Origin: a virus
DNA: 53,698 nt
Reading direction: 5' to 3' (one strand)
IMG/VR virus record: IMGVR_UViG_3300029798_000006
Coordinates: 1-53,698 of that record
The notes below the pieces were generated by a model, which saw nothing but the letters and a program-made list of their open reading frames with translations, was not told the DNA's origin and made no database searches. Both the position numbers and the translations under genes were made by a program. Below are positions 39,941 to 48,379 of this stretch, one piece after another (position 1 is the stretch's first letter; every line of letters starts with the position of its first letter).

Positions 39941-41229
39941 AAACTTATAAAGAATTCAGAGAGAGTGTTTTCGAATCTCTTAAAGAAAAAATAGCTTCTC
40001 GTTTATCAGAAGAAAAACAGATCCTCGCTTCTTCTTTAATTGGTACAGAAAAAAATGTTAATGAAGTAAAGAAAAGCACTTTGATTTCTTATATAGACAA
40101 AGCAGCTAATACTGATAAACTTAGGGATGCACATGATGATGAATATAGTTACATTGATGACTTTTGCGGGTCTCCATATTCCTGTATCGATGGAAAAGAT
40201 GGAACTTGGAAAGAAATTGAACGACTAGATAAACGACACAAAGGTATTAAAACTGCTGCTAAGAAACTTGCAAAGGGAGATTATCAGAATGAGAATCTAC
40301 ATGATTTTGGACCTACCGAAGAACAAACGACTAATTATTCATTAAAGAAAGGTGCTTTTCATAAATGGTTAGGAAAACCTGAAGGTGAAAAAATTACAGA
40401 TGAAGATATTCAAAGGGGTTTAGATTCTAAAGATTCTCATGTCCGTAAAATGGCTCAGTTTGCTAAAAATTCTAAAAATTGGCATAAAGAGTCAATAGAT
40501 TTAGATGAATCAAAAAGCAGTAGGATAGCTAAACTTCATGATAAGAAAAGAACATTGCAAGATAGACTTCAGAAACTTAGTAGTGGTCCTGATAGAGATG
40601 AAAAAAGATTGCGTGTAATAAGAGATGAGATGGCGCTTATAGATGATAGAATAGATCTTTATCAAAGTCTCAAAGAAGCTTCTTCACAAGAAACTATAGA
40701 TGAATTGCATAAAGAAACTCTTGCGTCTTATGTTAAAGGTGCGTCTTATGATAGAAAAAATATAGGATCAAAACAAGTAATGGATTTTGTTATAAATCGA
40801 TCTTTAGCATCAAAGAAACAGATAGAACTTCATGCTAAAGATGTTAAAAGAAAGAAAGGTATTGCCTTAGCTGTAGATAAAATTGTAAAGAAGGATTATC
40901 AGAACGAATCCTTAGAAACTATAGATGAAGCAAGAGAAAAGTCGTTTCATGATAAAGTGAGAGCTCACTATAAAGAAGAGATTGATTCTTATGAGGACGG
41001 TTCTTTAGTAGGTAAAGATAAAGATAAAAATACATTAGTTAGAAAAGGATTTTTCTACACGCATGGAAAAACATCTAAGGATCATGCTAATAAAGTATCT
41101 CAACGTTTAAATGATGCTGGTATAGAACATGAGGTAGTTGATCATGGAGAAATAGACAAACCTTTTAGAGGAGGATCGAATACTAAGCAAGGCTCTCATT
41201 TCTGGGTTTCTCTAAGAGATAAAGGGTGA
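39937..41229 (+). CDS. CTS-bearing internal-type protein with duplicated domain
   Basis: 430 aa from the ATG at 39937 (an upstream in-frame ATG at 39913 lies inside the previous gene). N-terminus M-K-T-Y-K-E-F-R-E-S-V is the closest match in the window to the T4 CTS. A ~55-residue unit occurs twice: S-T-L-I-S-Y-I-D-K-A-A ... G-I-K-T-A-A-K-K-L-A-K-G-D-Y-Q-N-E (from about 43) and E-T-L-A-S-Y-V-K-G-A-S ... G-I-A-L-A-V-D-K-I-V-K-K-D-Y-Q-N-E (from about 260). Such units are common in head-region proteins of T4-like marine phages. A C-terminal domain ends S-H-F-W-V-S-L-R-D. Likely a core protein ejected with DNA. Confidence 0.7.
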   Translation: MKTYKEFRESVFESLKEKIASRLSEEKQILASSLIGTEKNVNEVKKSTLISYIDKAANTDKLRDAHDDEYSYIDDFCGSPYSCIDGKDGTWKEIERLDKRHKGIKTAAKKLAKGDYQNENLHDFGPTEEQTTNYSLKKGAFHKWLGKPEGEKITDEDIQRGLDSKDSHVRKMAQFAKNSKNWHKESIDLDESKSSRIAKLHDKKRTLQDRLQKLSSGPDRDEKRLRVIRDEMALIDDRIDLYQSLKEASSQETIDELHKETLASYVKGASYDRKNIGSKQVMDFVINRSLASKKQIELHAKDVKRKKGIALAVDKIVKKDYQNESLETIDEAREKSFHDKVRAHYKEEIDSYEDGSLVGKDKDKNTLVRKGFFYTHGKTSKDHANKVSQRLNDAGIEHEVVDHGEIDKPFRGGSNTKQGSHFWVSLRDKG

Positions 41230-41242
41230 GAAAACGGGTTTA

Positions 41243-41250
41243 TATAAATA
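41243..41250 (+). promoter_or_regulatory. Late promoter TATAAATA before the scaffold gene
   Basis: Perfect octamer 54 nt before the gp22 start, giving scaffold and major capsid genes their own late transcript. Confidence 0.75.
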
Positions 41251-41304
41251 AAACAATAAAGATTTTTGCAAAAATCATTTAAAAAGTAAAAGGACTACAA
41301 AGTT

Positions 41305-42600
41305 ATGTTTAAAGAAACTATTATTTCAAAACTATCTGCTGGTTTAAATGGTGAAGAACTTTCACTATTTCAGGCAGCTGCAAAGTTAACAGAGGATGTG
41401 GAAGGTAAGTCTCTAGTAGAAACTCTCACCGAACTCCGTGAAAGTGGCTTAGAAGGTTATAAAGCTGTTATAGAAGAAGCAGGAGAATATCTTGATGAAG
41501 ATATCAATGGCTCTGAAGAAGAAGCAAAACGTTATGGACCAGCTCCTAGTGGTTCTATAGCAAATGATTATAAAGCTCAGTATAAGAAAGAAAATGAAGA
41601 TGCCGATGAAGTAGAAGAAGGACCTCAGGCAGATCAGGATGACAAAAGAAAGAAAGCAAAACCTGAAGGAGAAAAAACAAACACAACACCAGATGGATAT
41701 GGTGTTGGTTCTACCGACGATGACGACGACGATAACGACGACGACAAAGAAGATGTAAAAGAAGAAAATGAATCTTATTCAAGTATTGTCAAAAGACGTC
41801 TAGATGATATTATTAAGATTGATGAGACATATGGATCATGTTGTGATGAAAGTGAAATTAGTGTTTCTGAAGATGTTGATGCTATGTTTGCAGGAGCAGA
41901 CCTAACAGAAGAATTTAAAGATAAAGCAACAATGATTTTTGAAGCTGCTGTTGCACGACAAGTAAATCTTCAGGTTTCTAATTACAAATCTCTTGTAGAA
42001 GAAGCAATTGATGATCTTGTTGAAGAAGAAGTAATAAAGGTGACAGAAGAATTGACAGGAAAAATTGATCAATATCTTGATTATGTAGTAGAAGAATGGA
42101 TGGAAGAGAATAAACTTGCTATAGAAACAGGAATTCGCACAGACGTAGCAGAAGGTTTCATCGCAGGTCTTAAGAATCTATTCATCGAGAATTATATAGA
42201 GGTACCAGAAGGAAAAGAAGATATTCTTGTTAAGGTATCAGAAGAAAAAATTGAAATAGAAGAAGAGTTTGAATTGGCTATTCAAAGAAATATTGAACTT
42301 GCTGCGGAAAACAAAGATCTTAAGAAAGGTATTATCATTTCTGAAATGACAAAGGGTCTTGCAGATACTCAAGCAGAAAAATTAACGCAACTATCAGAAT
42401 CTGTAGATTTTGAAGGAACTCAGGATTTTGCGAAAAAGGTATCTCAAATCAGAGAATCGTATTTCAATACACCAGCTCCTCGTAAAAAAGAATCTATTTC
42501 TATAGATGAAGAACAATTTATCCTAGAAGAAGATTCTATGAAAGTTACAAATAAGAAGATGTCTACTTACGTTGACACATTATCAAAGTATCTTAAGTAA
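41305..42600 (+). CDS. gp22: Prohead scaffold protein gp22
   Basis: 431 aa; longer than T4 gp22 (269). It is highly acidic and helical, with L-N-G-E-E-L-S-L-F-Q-A-A at the start, an aspartate run at about 138-150 (D-D-D-D-D-N-D-D-D), the long E/K helices and a C-terminal M-S-T-Y-V-D-T-L-S-K-Y, the typical gp22 ending. It lies directly before the major capsid gene, as in T4. gp21 would degrade it during maturation. The N-terminal third including the poly-D region is an insertion relative to T4. Confidence 0.9.
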   Translation: MFKETIISKLSAGLNGEELSLFQAAAKLTEDVEGKSLVETLTELRESGLEGYKAVIEEAGEYLDEDINGSEEEAKRYGPAPSGSIANDYKAQYKKENEDADEVEEGPQADQDDKRKKAKPEGEKTNTTPDGYGVGSTDDDDDDNDDDKEDVKEENESYSSIVKRRLDDIIKIDETYGSCCDESEISVSEDVDAMFAGADLTEEFKDKATMIFEAAVARQVNLQVSNYKSLVEEAIDDLVEEEVIKVTEELTGKIDQYLDYVVEEWMEENKLAIETGIRTDVAEGFIAGLKNLFIENYIEVPEGKEDILVKVSEEKIEIEEEFELAIQRNIELAAENKDLKKGIIISEMTKGLADTQAEKLTQLSESVDFEGTQDFAKKVSQIRESYFNTPAPRKKESISIDEEQFILEEDSMKVTNKKMSTYVDTLSKYLK

Positions 42601-42640
42601 AAAGTAATATTAGAAATAACAAAAACATAAAATTAAACAC

Positions 42641-43975
42641 ATGGAACATCTAACAGAGACTTTAGTTAAAAAGTGGACTCCTATATTGGATCATAAATCA
42701 CTTGACCCAATCAAAGATTCCTACAAAAAGAGTGTTGTAGCTACTATTTTAGAAACTACTGAAACTGTCTTAGGCAGCCAGGGTATGGTTTTTGAAGGTA
42801 ACGTAGCTGGTGATAGCATGTCAGGTAACTATTCTGCGTCTAACAATTCAGATAATGGTTCGCTATCAAACTTCACCCCAGTTCTTATTTCACTTATCCG
42901 TCGTGCTATTCCTCAGCTTATCGCTTTTGATATCTGTGGTGTTCAGCCGATGACAATGCCTACCGGACTTATCTTTGCTATGAGATCTGGATATGCTAAT
43001 ACAACTTCTGCTTTCCATAAGGAAGCATTGTTCAACGAAGCAAACTCTGCATTCTCAGGTGCTTCTTCTGGACATGGTGTAGCTGGTCTTCCAGGTACAG
43101 CAAATAATGCTCTTGCTCTATTTGATATTGGTATTGGTATTTCTACATCTACTGGTGAAGCAGATTCTGCATGGCCTCAGATGGGATTCACAATCGAAAA
43201 AGCAACAGTTGACGTTCAGACTCGTAGATTGAGAGCTGACTACACTTTAGAGCTTGCACAGGATCTTAAAGCAGTTCATAACCTTGATGCAGAATCAGAA
43301 CTTTCTAACATCCTTTCACAGGAAATCTTAGGTGACATTAACCGTGAAGTTACTCGCCTTATTTATTCTGTAGCTAAAGCTGGTGGAACAAACAGCGTTG
43401 GTTCAGTTCAGCTTCAAGTAAAAGGTGGTATAAAAGCTGACATTGATGGTCGTTATTTTGCAGAACAGTGGAGAGGACTTCAGTTCTTAATCGAACGCGA
43501 CGCTATTGGTATTGCAAAAGATACTCGTAGAGGAAAAGGTAACTTTATCATTGTTGATGCTGAAACCGCTTCTGCACTTTCACTTGCTGGTGTTCTTGAT
43601 TACTCTACAGTAATTTCACCTAAAGCAACTCTTGCTGATGTGCCAGATGAAACTACATCAACCTTTGCCGGTACACTTGGTGGACGTCTTAAAGTATATG
43701 TAGATCCTTACGTTACTCTTGGTGCTAACTTCTATTGCGTAGGTTATAAAGGAACATCTCCTTATGATGCTGGATTGTTCTATTGTCCTTACGTTCCTCT
43801 ACAGTTGGTAAGAGCACAGGATCCTCATACATTCCAACCAGCAATCGGTTTCAAAACTAGATATGGTCTTGTAGAACATCCTTTCTCAGGTTCAACTTAT
43901 TCACATAAGATTAACCCAGGTGCATCTCACCAGAACAAATATTACAGAATTGCTGTAATCAATGGCTTAATATAA
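42641..43975 (+). CDS. gp23: Major capsid protein gp23
   Basis: 444 aa (T4 521). Clear gp23 features: W-T-P-I-L-D-H near the start, L-I-R-R-A-I-P-Q-L-I-A-F-D-I-C-G-V-Q-P-M (about 85-104), the R-A-D-Y-T-L-E-L-A-Q-D-L-K-A-V-H segment and C-V-G-Y-K-G-T-S-P-Y-D-A-G (366-378) with G-F-K-T-R-Y-G after it. Forms the HK97-fold capsid lattice. Codon use is richer in C-ending codons than its neighbours, as expected for a very highly expressed gene. Confidence 0.97.
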   Translation: MEHLTETLVKKWTPILDHKSLDPIKDSYKKSVVATILETTETVLGSQGMVFEGNVAGDSMSGNYSASNNSDNGSLSNFTPVLISLIRRAIPQLIAFDICGVQPMTMPTGLIFAMRSGYANTTSAFHKEALFNEANSAFSGASSGHGVAGLPGTANNALALFDIGIGISTSTGEADSAWPQMGFTIEKATVDVQTRRLRADYTLELAQDLKAVHNLDAESELSNILSQEILGDINREVTRLIYSVAKAGGTNSVGSVQLQVKGGIKADIDGRYFAEQWRGLQFLIERDAIGIAKDTRRGKGNFIIVDAETASALSLAGVLDYSTVISPKATLADVPDETTSTFAGTLGGRLKVYVDPYVTLGANFYCVGYKGTSPYDAGLFYCPYVPLQLVRAQDPHTFQPAIGFKTRYGLVEHPFSGSTYSHKINPGASHQNKYYRIAVINGLI

Positions 43976-43992
43976 TATTTGATTGTAATAAC

Positions 43993-44022
43993 AAAAAAGA
44001 GCGCTTTAAAGCGCTCTTTTTT
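43993..44022 (+). terminator. Intrinsic terminator after gp23
   Basis: AAAAAAGAGCGC and GCGCTCTTTTTT (12 bp) flank TTTAAA, with a T run after the stem. Perfect symmetry makes it usable in both directions. Confidence 0.95.
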
Positions 44023-44039
44023 TCACTAAAAATATATTG

Positions 44040-44047
44040 TATAAATA
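44040..44047 (+). promoter_or_regulatory. Late promoter TATAAATA
   Basis: Perfect octamer 23 nt before the next structural gene and right after the gp23 terminator. Confidence 0.75.
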
Positions 44048-44070
44048 ATACAATTAAAAATATTTTTTAA

Positions 44071-44625
44071 ATGCCATCGACACAGAAAGTAAATAATCTA
44101 AATTTTCTATCAACTACAGGGTTTTCTTTTGCATTGGCAAGATGTCCTAATTTAACTTGGTTTGTTCAGGAAATTAACATGCCTGGTATATCTCTAGGTG
44201 ATTCATCAAGAAATTATGCTACAGGTAAGGCAGCTATCCCTGGTGATAATTTGGAATACAACGAACTTACATTAACATTTGCTATTGATGAGTCTATGAA
44301 TAATTGGAGAGAAATCTACAATTGGATGAGAAGTCTTGCCCCAACCCGTTTAGGAAAAGAAAATAATCAATATGCTACTTTAAGTAATTCTGATTTTGGT
44401 AGAATTTCTGATGGAACTCTTCTTATTATGACTAATTCTGTTAATGTTAATATAAGTGTAGATTTTAAAGATTTATTTCCCACTTCACTTTCTAATATTG
44501 AATTTAGAACAACGGATACTGCTATAGAAGCAATAACATCTACAGTATCATTTAGATATAGTTATTATAATATAAGAGTAAACCCTGAGTATAATCTAAC
44601 TTCAGTACCTGATAATATAGTATAA
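44071..44625 (+). CDS. Tail structural protein (tube-like; gp3 position)
   Basis: 184 aa. N-L-N-F-L-S-T-T-G-F-S-F-A-L-A-R-C-P-N and F-V-Q-E-I-N-M-P-G-I-S-L-G are the first strands of a tail-tube-like fold; N-N-W-R-E-I-Y-N-W-M-R-S-L follows at about 90. T4-like marine phages encode a similar protein here, and in the conserved order gp23-gp3-uvsY this position is held by the tail completion protein gp3. I cannot separate gp3 from another tube-like baseplate protein, so no symbol is given. Confidence 0.65.
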   Translation: MPSTQKVNNLNFLSTTGFSFALARCPNLTWFVQEINMPGISLGDSSRNYATGKAAIPGDNLEYNELTLTFAIDESMNNWREIYNWMRSLAPTRLGKENNQYATLSNSDFGRISDGTLLIMTNSVNVNISVDFKDLFPTSLSNIEFRTTDTAIEAITSTVSFRYSYYNIRVNPEYNLTSVPDNIV

Positions 44626-44866
44626 AAATAACATGTTCTGCGCGAGTTTCTTTTAATTAAAGGTAGTTATATCATCTATATTAAATAATATAAAATATAT
44701 GAAATTATTTGTATGCCAGTATTAACTCTCTTCCCCTCATTTTAGAAATAACATGTTCTGTGCACTTCATAATCTTCTCTTTTTCTAGTAAATGTTACTA
44801 TTTCTTTTTTAGCCCGACATTTCTATATTATTCTTATAAGAAAGATTGAACTAAAATAAAATTAAG
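44626..44866 (+). other. Intergenic region with a 15-bp direct repeat
   Basis: AAATAACATGTTCTG occurs at 44626-44640 and again at 44746-44760, with similar bases after it. The 241-nt gap has no ORF. AT-rich, with no clear terminator or T4 late octamer; the repeat may be a regulatory site or a relic of duplication. Confidence 0.6.
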
Positions 44867-45238
44867 ATGTCAACAAAGTCTTCAGAAGTTATAGTAGCAT
44901 TATATAGAGATTCATTTAATGGTGATCATGGTACATTTTATAACTATGATATAATTATGAAAAATGGTGATGATGGAATTTATACTTCTACCACCAAAAA
45001 TCAAGATAGATTTATAGTTGGTAAGGAGACAGAATATACCATATCTAGGTTTAATGGGAAAGTTAAAATAAAACCGATATATGGATTGCAAAAAGAAAAA
45101 AATGAATCTAATAAAATTATTGAACTTTTACAGGATATTCAATCTAAATTATACGATCAAGAGTATTTAATCTCTGAAATAAGAAAAGATATTAAGGGAT
45201 TGAAAAATTTAAAACAACAAGTCGTTAATCTTACTTAA
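44867..45238 (+). CDS. Unknown small protein with C-terminal coiled coil
   Basis: 123 aa. Beta-rich N-terminal half (V-I-V-A-L-Y-R-D-S-F-N-G, Y-D-I-I-M-K-N-G, F-I-V-G-K-E-T-E-Y-T-I) then a helix with L/I heptads from about 82 (I-I-E-L-L-Q-D-I-Q-S-K-L). It ends 1-2 nt before the candidate ncRNA region. The N-terminal pattern could be an OB-type or SH3-type barrel. No family recognised. Confidence 0.65.
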   Translation: MSTKSSEVIVALYRDSFNGDHGTFYNYDIIMKNGDDGIYTSTTKNQDRFIVGKETEYTISRFNGKVKIKPIYGLQKEKNESNKIIELLQDIQSKLYDQEYLISEIRKDIKGLKNLKQQVVNLT

Positions 45239-46075
45239 CGAATGTAGTACAAAAGAACAAAAGGTGGACCCATAGTAGTATTTGCGAAATATAGAAGAGA
45301 GCATCTAAATATTATGGGAACAGAATATCTGAAAACCCGGGGCTTGCAGATGGAGAACAATAGTAAGAATTGTTGCTGAATACCGGAGTCGCAGAGAAAG
45401 AAACCACCACCGCTAATGGCGGTTCCTTAGTCGAGGAGTCAACACCTATTGATTACACTTGAAAGAGTTGTCAGACAGCAAGGTGTGTAGGCAGTAAGAA
45501 ATTACTGTTGAGATAAGGTCACGTTTTAGGAAGGACACGAAAGTGCCTAGAAATTCAGTGAGACTATGATTTACAGAATCAGAAATAATTTCTAAGATGA
45601 GAGAACTGTTTCTTCTCATTAAGACAAAAAAAAGAACACACGATCCAGTCTAGTAATGAAGTTACACGGCGCGCATCCCTAATCAGGTTAAAGGCGTTCA
45701 CGAAAAACTGAGGGACAATTTGTATTTTTTATTTTTCTTGAACTTCACGTGAGATCCGACAAGGAGCCGTCTTGCGTGAAGACAGGAGCACTCTGGTAAT
45801 CAGGGTTTGGATAATCTAAAAGCATTTAACCTTGATAAGCTAATAAGCTAGCAATCATCTAACCTTGATAATCCAATATTGATAAACTAGCAATCAAGCA
45901 ATTATCTAACCCTGGAAAACCCTAACCACATGGAGCCTTGCTCCAACAGAATTGGAAACCAATTCTGTAGAACATGATTATCAAGCATAACCATCATAAC
46001 CATTAAAATACAAGTAGAGCCTAGTCAAGACGGGCTATTCAAGGGTTTAGTACTTGATTTCTTTTTGTCTAATCA
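45239..46075 (+). ncRNA. Candidate large structured non-coding RNA
   Basis: About 840 nt without a plausible gene, with higher GC than its surroundings and many perfect or nearly perfect stems. Examples: ACCGC/GCGGT (45409-45423), CAGTAA-GAAA-TTACTG (45492-45507), a CAC-GAAA-GTG hairpin (45536-45545), ATGAGAGAA with TTC-T-TCTCAT (45597-45619), TCCCT...CAG with CTG-AGGGA (45676-45715), CTTCACG/CGTGAAG closing CAAG/CTTG (45743-45781), CAGGGTT...GATAAT with ATTATC...AACCCTG (45801-45914), TGGAGC/GCTCCA (45931-45945), ACAGAATTGG-AAA-CCAATTCTGT (45946-45968). It may end at TCAAG/CTTGA plus a T-rich tract (about 46040-46066). Size is in the range of GOLLD and ROOL RNAs, known in phages, but family membership is not shown. 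+ strand is favoured because GNRA loops appear on it. Confidence 0.65.
45827..45896 (+). repeat. Interleaved short direct repeats inside the ncRNA region
   Basis: TAACCTTGATAA at 45827-45838 and 45860-45871; CTAGCAATCA at 45848-45857 and 45887-45896. They lie within the loop closed by the long CAGGGTT stem, so a duplicated sub-domain is likely. Confidence 0.85.
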
Positions 46076-46115
46076 CTTGCTATATTATTAATCAAGAATA
46101 ACTTAAAAATAATTA

Positions 46116-46556
46116 ATGGCAAAGATAGAAGACATAGAAGAACTTTGGAATAATGATTGTGAAATAGATTCAGTCATGCTAGATGTAGCTGCTTTAGATA
46201 TTCCTAAATTACATAATAAATATCTTATTATTCATAACGAAGTAAGATTACTTTTATTACAACTAGAAGAAAAGTATAATGATCTTGCTATGATAAAAAG
46301 TTCATATTATACCGGTAAAATGTCTAAGGAAGAATTAGATGAAAAAGGATGGGAACCATTTCAGATCAAGGTTCTTAGGAGTGATGTAAAATCTTATCTA
46401 GAAACTGATCCTGACGTAAGAAAGATTAAAACAAGAATAGAATATAATAAGATAGTGCTAGAATACCTTAAATCTATAATAGAACAGATTAATAAAAGAA
46501 ATTTTAGTATATCTTCTGCAATTGCTTGGAGAAAGTTTACATCAGGAGAACATTAA
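46116..46556 (+). CDS. uvsY: Recombination mediator UvsY
   Basis: 146 aa (T4: 137). N-terminal I-E-E-L-W-N-N-D-C-E-I-D, the L-H-N-K-Y-L-I-I-H-N-E segment and the C-terminal N-K-R-N-F-S-I-S-S-A-I-A-W-R-K-F-T-S-G are the conserved UvsY pattern. It loads the UvsX recombinase onto gp32-coated ssDNA. uvsW follows after 3 nt, as in T4-like phages. Confidence 0.92.
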   Translation: MAKIEDIEELWNNDCEIDSVMLDVAALDIPKLHNKYLIIHNEVRLLLLQLEEKYNDLAMIKSSYYTGKMSKEELDEKGWEPFQIKVLRSDVKSYLETDPDVRKIKTRIEYNKIVLEYLKSIIEQINKRNFSISSAIAWRKFTSGEH

Positions 46557-46559
46557 CGG

Positions 46560-48008
46560 ATGCCAGATGTAATTATCCATAAGGTAGATCAGGTTTGGTT
46601 GAAGGTAGAATGTGAAAAAAGTATTCTTTATGAAATTTCAGACGCATTTTCTTTTTATGCTCCTAATTATAAATTCAATCCAAAATTTAAACATAAAATT
46701 TGGGATGGAAAGATTAGGTTAATTAATTTATCTTCATGTAAGATGTATTATGGTCTGCATTCTTCTTTAAAAAAGTTTTTAGAAAAATCAGATTATTCTG
46801 TAGAATATGCAGCTGGGTTCTTTAATAAATCTACTATTAGTTATGATCCTAAAGAAATTGAATCTGCTAATTTTGAACCTAGAAATTATCAAATAGAGGC
46901 AGTTAAATTTGCGTTAGAAAATAAAAGATGTATTCTTCTTTCTCCAACTGGGTCTGGAAAATCTTTTATTATCTACATGATAATGAAGCACATTAAAAAA
47001 AGAACATTAATAATAGTTCCTACTATAGGTTTAGTTCATCAACTAGCGTCTGATTTTGTAGGATATAATCCAAAATGTGCCAATTGGATTCATAAAATAA
47101 TGGCAGGAGAAGATAAGGACACAAAGAAACCTATAGTAATATCTACTTGGCAAAGTTTAACTAAACAAACAGATAGTTGGTTTAATCAATTTGATTGTAT
47201 AGTAGGAGATGAAGTTCATTTATTCGCTGCCACTTCTCTATGTGGAATTATGGAAAAAAATCATAATACAGAATGGAGAATAGGAACAACAGGAACTATA
47301 TCTAATGTGGATGCTAAAGTTAATTCTCTTACATTAGAAGGTCTTTTTGGAACGATTTATAAAGTTTCTTCTACAAAGGAATTAATGGACGATAATTATT
47401 TGGCAAAATTCAAAATAAACATTTTACTTTTAAAACACGACAAAGAGACTAGTATTAAAGTTCGTAAAATGAATTATCAAGAAGAAGTAGACTTCTTTGT
47501 TAGAAATGAAAAAAGAAACAAGTTTATTTGTAATTTAGCATTATCACAAAAAAAGAATACTTTAATTTTATTTCAGTTTGTAGAAAAACAAGGCAAAGTC
47601 CTTTATGAAATGATAAAGGAGAAAGCTGGTAATAAAAAGATTTATTTCATATCTGGAGAAATTGATGGTGAAATTAGAGAAAAAATAAGAAATTCCGTCA
47701 ATTCTAGTGAAGATAATATAATAATTGGAAGTTTTGGAACAGTTTCTACAGGTTTGGATATTCCTAATTTGCATGTGATAATATTTGCATCTACATATAA
47801 ATCAAAGATTAAAAATTTACAGTCTATAGGTAGAGGTTTAAGATTAAATGAAGGAAAAGATATTGCGGTTCTCTATGATATTGTAGATGATTGTTCTGTA
47901 AAATCTAAAAAAAATTATTCCATATTACATTTATTGGAAAGAATAAAAATATATAATGAAGAACAGTTTGATTTTAAAATAATAGATATTCCATTTAATA
48001 ATAAATAA
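46560..48008 (+). CDS. uvsW: DNA/RNA helicase UvsW
   Basis: 482 aa (T4: 503). N-terminal domain (H-K-I-W-D-G-K-I-R-L), then R-N-Y-Q-I-E-A-V (Q motif-like), Walker A T-G-S-G-K-S (130-135), Walker B D-E-V-H (217-220), motif III T-G-T-I and motif VI Q-S-I-G-R-G-L-R. Superfamily 2 helicase that resolves R-loops and drives branch migration and the switch from origin- to recombination-dependent replication. Confidence 0.95.
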   Translation: MPDVIIHKVDQVWLKVECEKSILYEISDAFSFYAPNYKFNPKFKHKIWDGKIRLINLSSCKMYYGLHSSLKKFLEKSDYSVEYAAGFFNKSTISYDPKEIESANFEPRNYQIEAVKFALENKRCILLSPTGSGKSFIIYMIMKHIKKRTLIIVPTIGLVHQLASDFVGYNPKCANWIHKIMAGEDKDTKKPIVISTWQSLTKQTDSWFNQFDCIVGDEVHLFAATSLCGIMEKNHNTEWRIGTTGTISNVDAKVNSLTLEGLFGTIYKVSSTKELMDDNYLAKFKINILLLKHDKETSIKVRKMNYQEEVDFFVRNEKRNKFICNLALSQKKNTLILFQFVEKQGKVLYEMIKEKAGNKKIYFISGEIDGEIREKIRNSVNSSEDNIIIGSFGTVSTGLDIPNLHVIIFASTYKSKIKNLQSIGRGLRLNEGKDIAVLYDIVDDCSVKSKKNYSILHLLERIKIYNEEQFDFKIIDIPFNNK

Positions 48009-48021
48009 AATAAAATACAAC

Positions 48022-48363
48022 ATGAGTAACAGTAGGTACAGTAAAGGTGCTATTAAGTATGATTTAAATCCAGTAGACACTACAGGAATGAATGATGAAG
48101 ACACCGAATTTTTTGGAGAAAAAAAGAATGCTAGATTTCAATTTAGATCAAATAACAATAAACCTGGTATTGGTGTAGCACTTCATAAAGAAGAGTCTGT
48201 AGATTCTTTGATAAAAAGATTTAAAAAGAGTATGTTAGAATCAGGTAAGATGAAAGAATACGCAGAAACTCAATTCTTTGAAAAACCTTCTATATTAGCT
48301 CGTAAGAAAAAGTCCAATAGAAGATATAAAGCAAAACTTGCATCAGAAATTACAAATAACTAG
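48022..48363 (+). CDS. rpsU: Phage ribosomal protein bS21
   Basis: 113 aa; the last ~60 residues are bS21: G-V-A-L-H-K-E-E-S-V-D-S-L-I-K-R-F-K-K-S-M (49-69), G-K-M-K-E-Y, F-F-E-K-P-S and R-K-K-K-S-N-R-R-Y-K. The order of E-S, R-F-K and F-(F/Y)-E-K-P-S is diagnostic. About 48 residues form an N-terminal extension absent from bacterial bS21. bS21 binds the 30S platform near the anti-Shine-Dalgarno region; phage copies are known and could replace host S21 to favour phage mRNAs. It lies between uvsW and the late sigma gene, so timing is probably middle to late. Ends in TAG. Confidence 0.85.
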   Translation: MSNSRYSKGAIKYDLNPVDTTGMNDEDTEFFGEKKNARFQFRSNNNKPGIGVALHKEESVDSLIKRFKKSMLESGKMKEYAETQFFEKPSILARKKKSNRRYKAKLASEITNN

Positions 48364-48379
48364 GCAAAACCGGGAGTAA

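Noticed and set aside
45239-46115. tRNA genes or a group I intron in the gene-free region
   Set aside because: No cloverleaf with a T-psi-C-like arm or CCA-type acceptor was seen, and no interrupted gene flanks the region to be an intron host.
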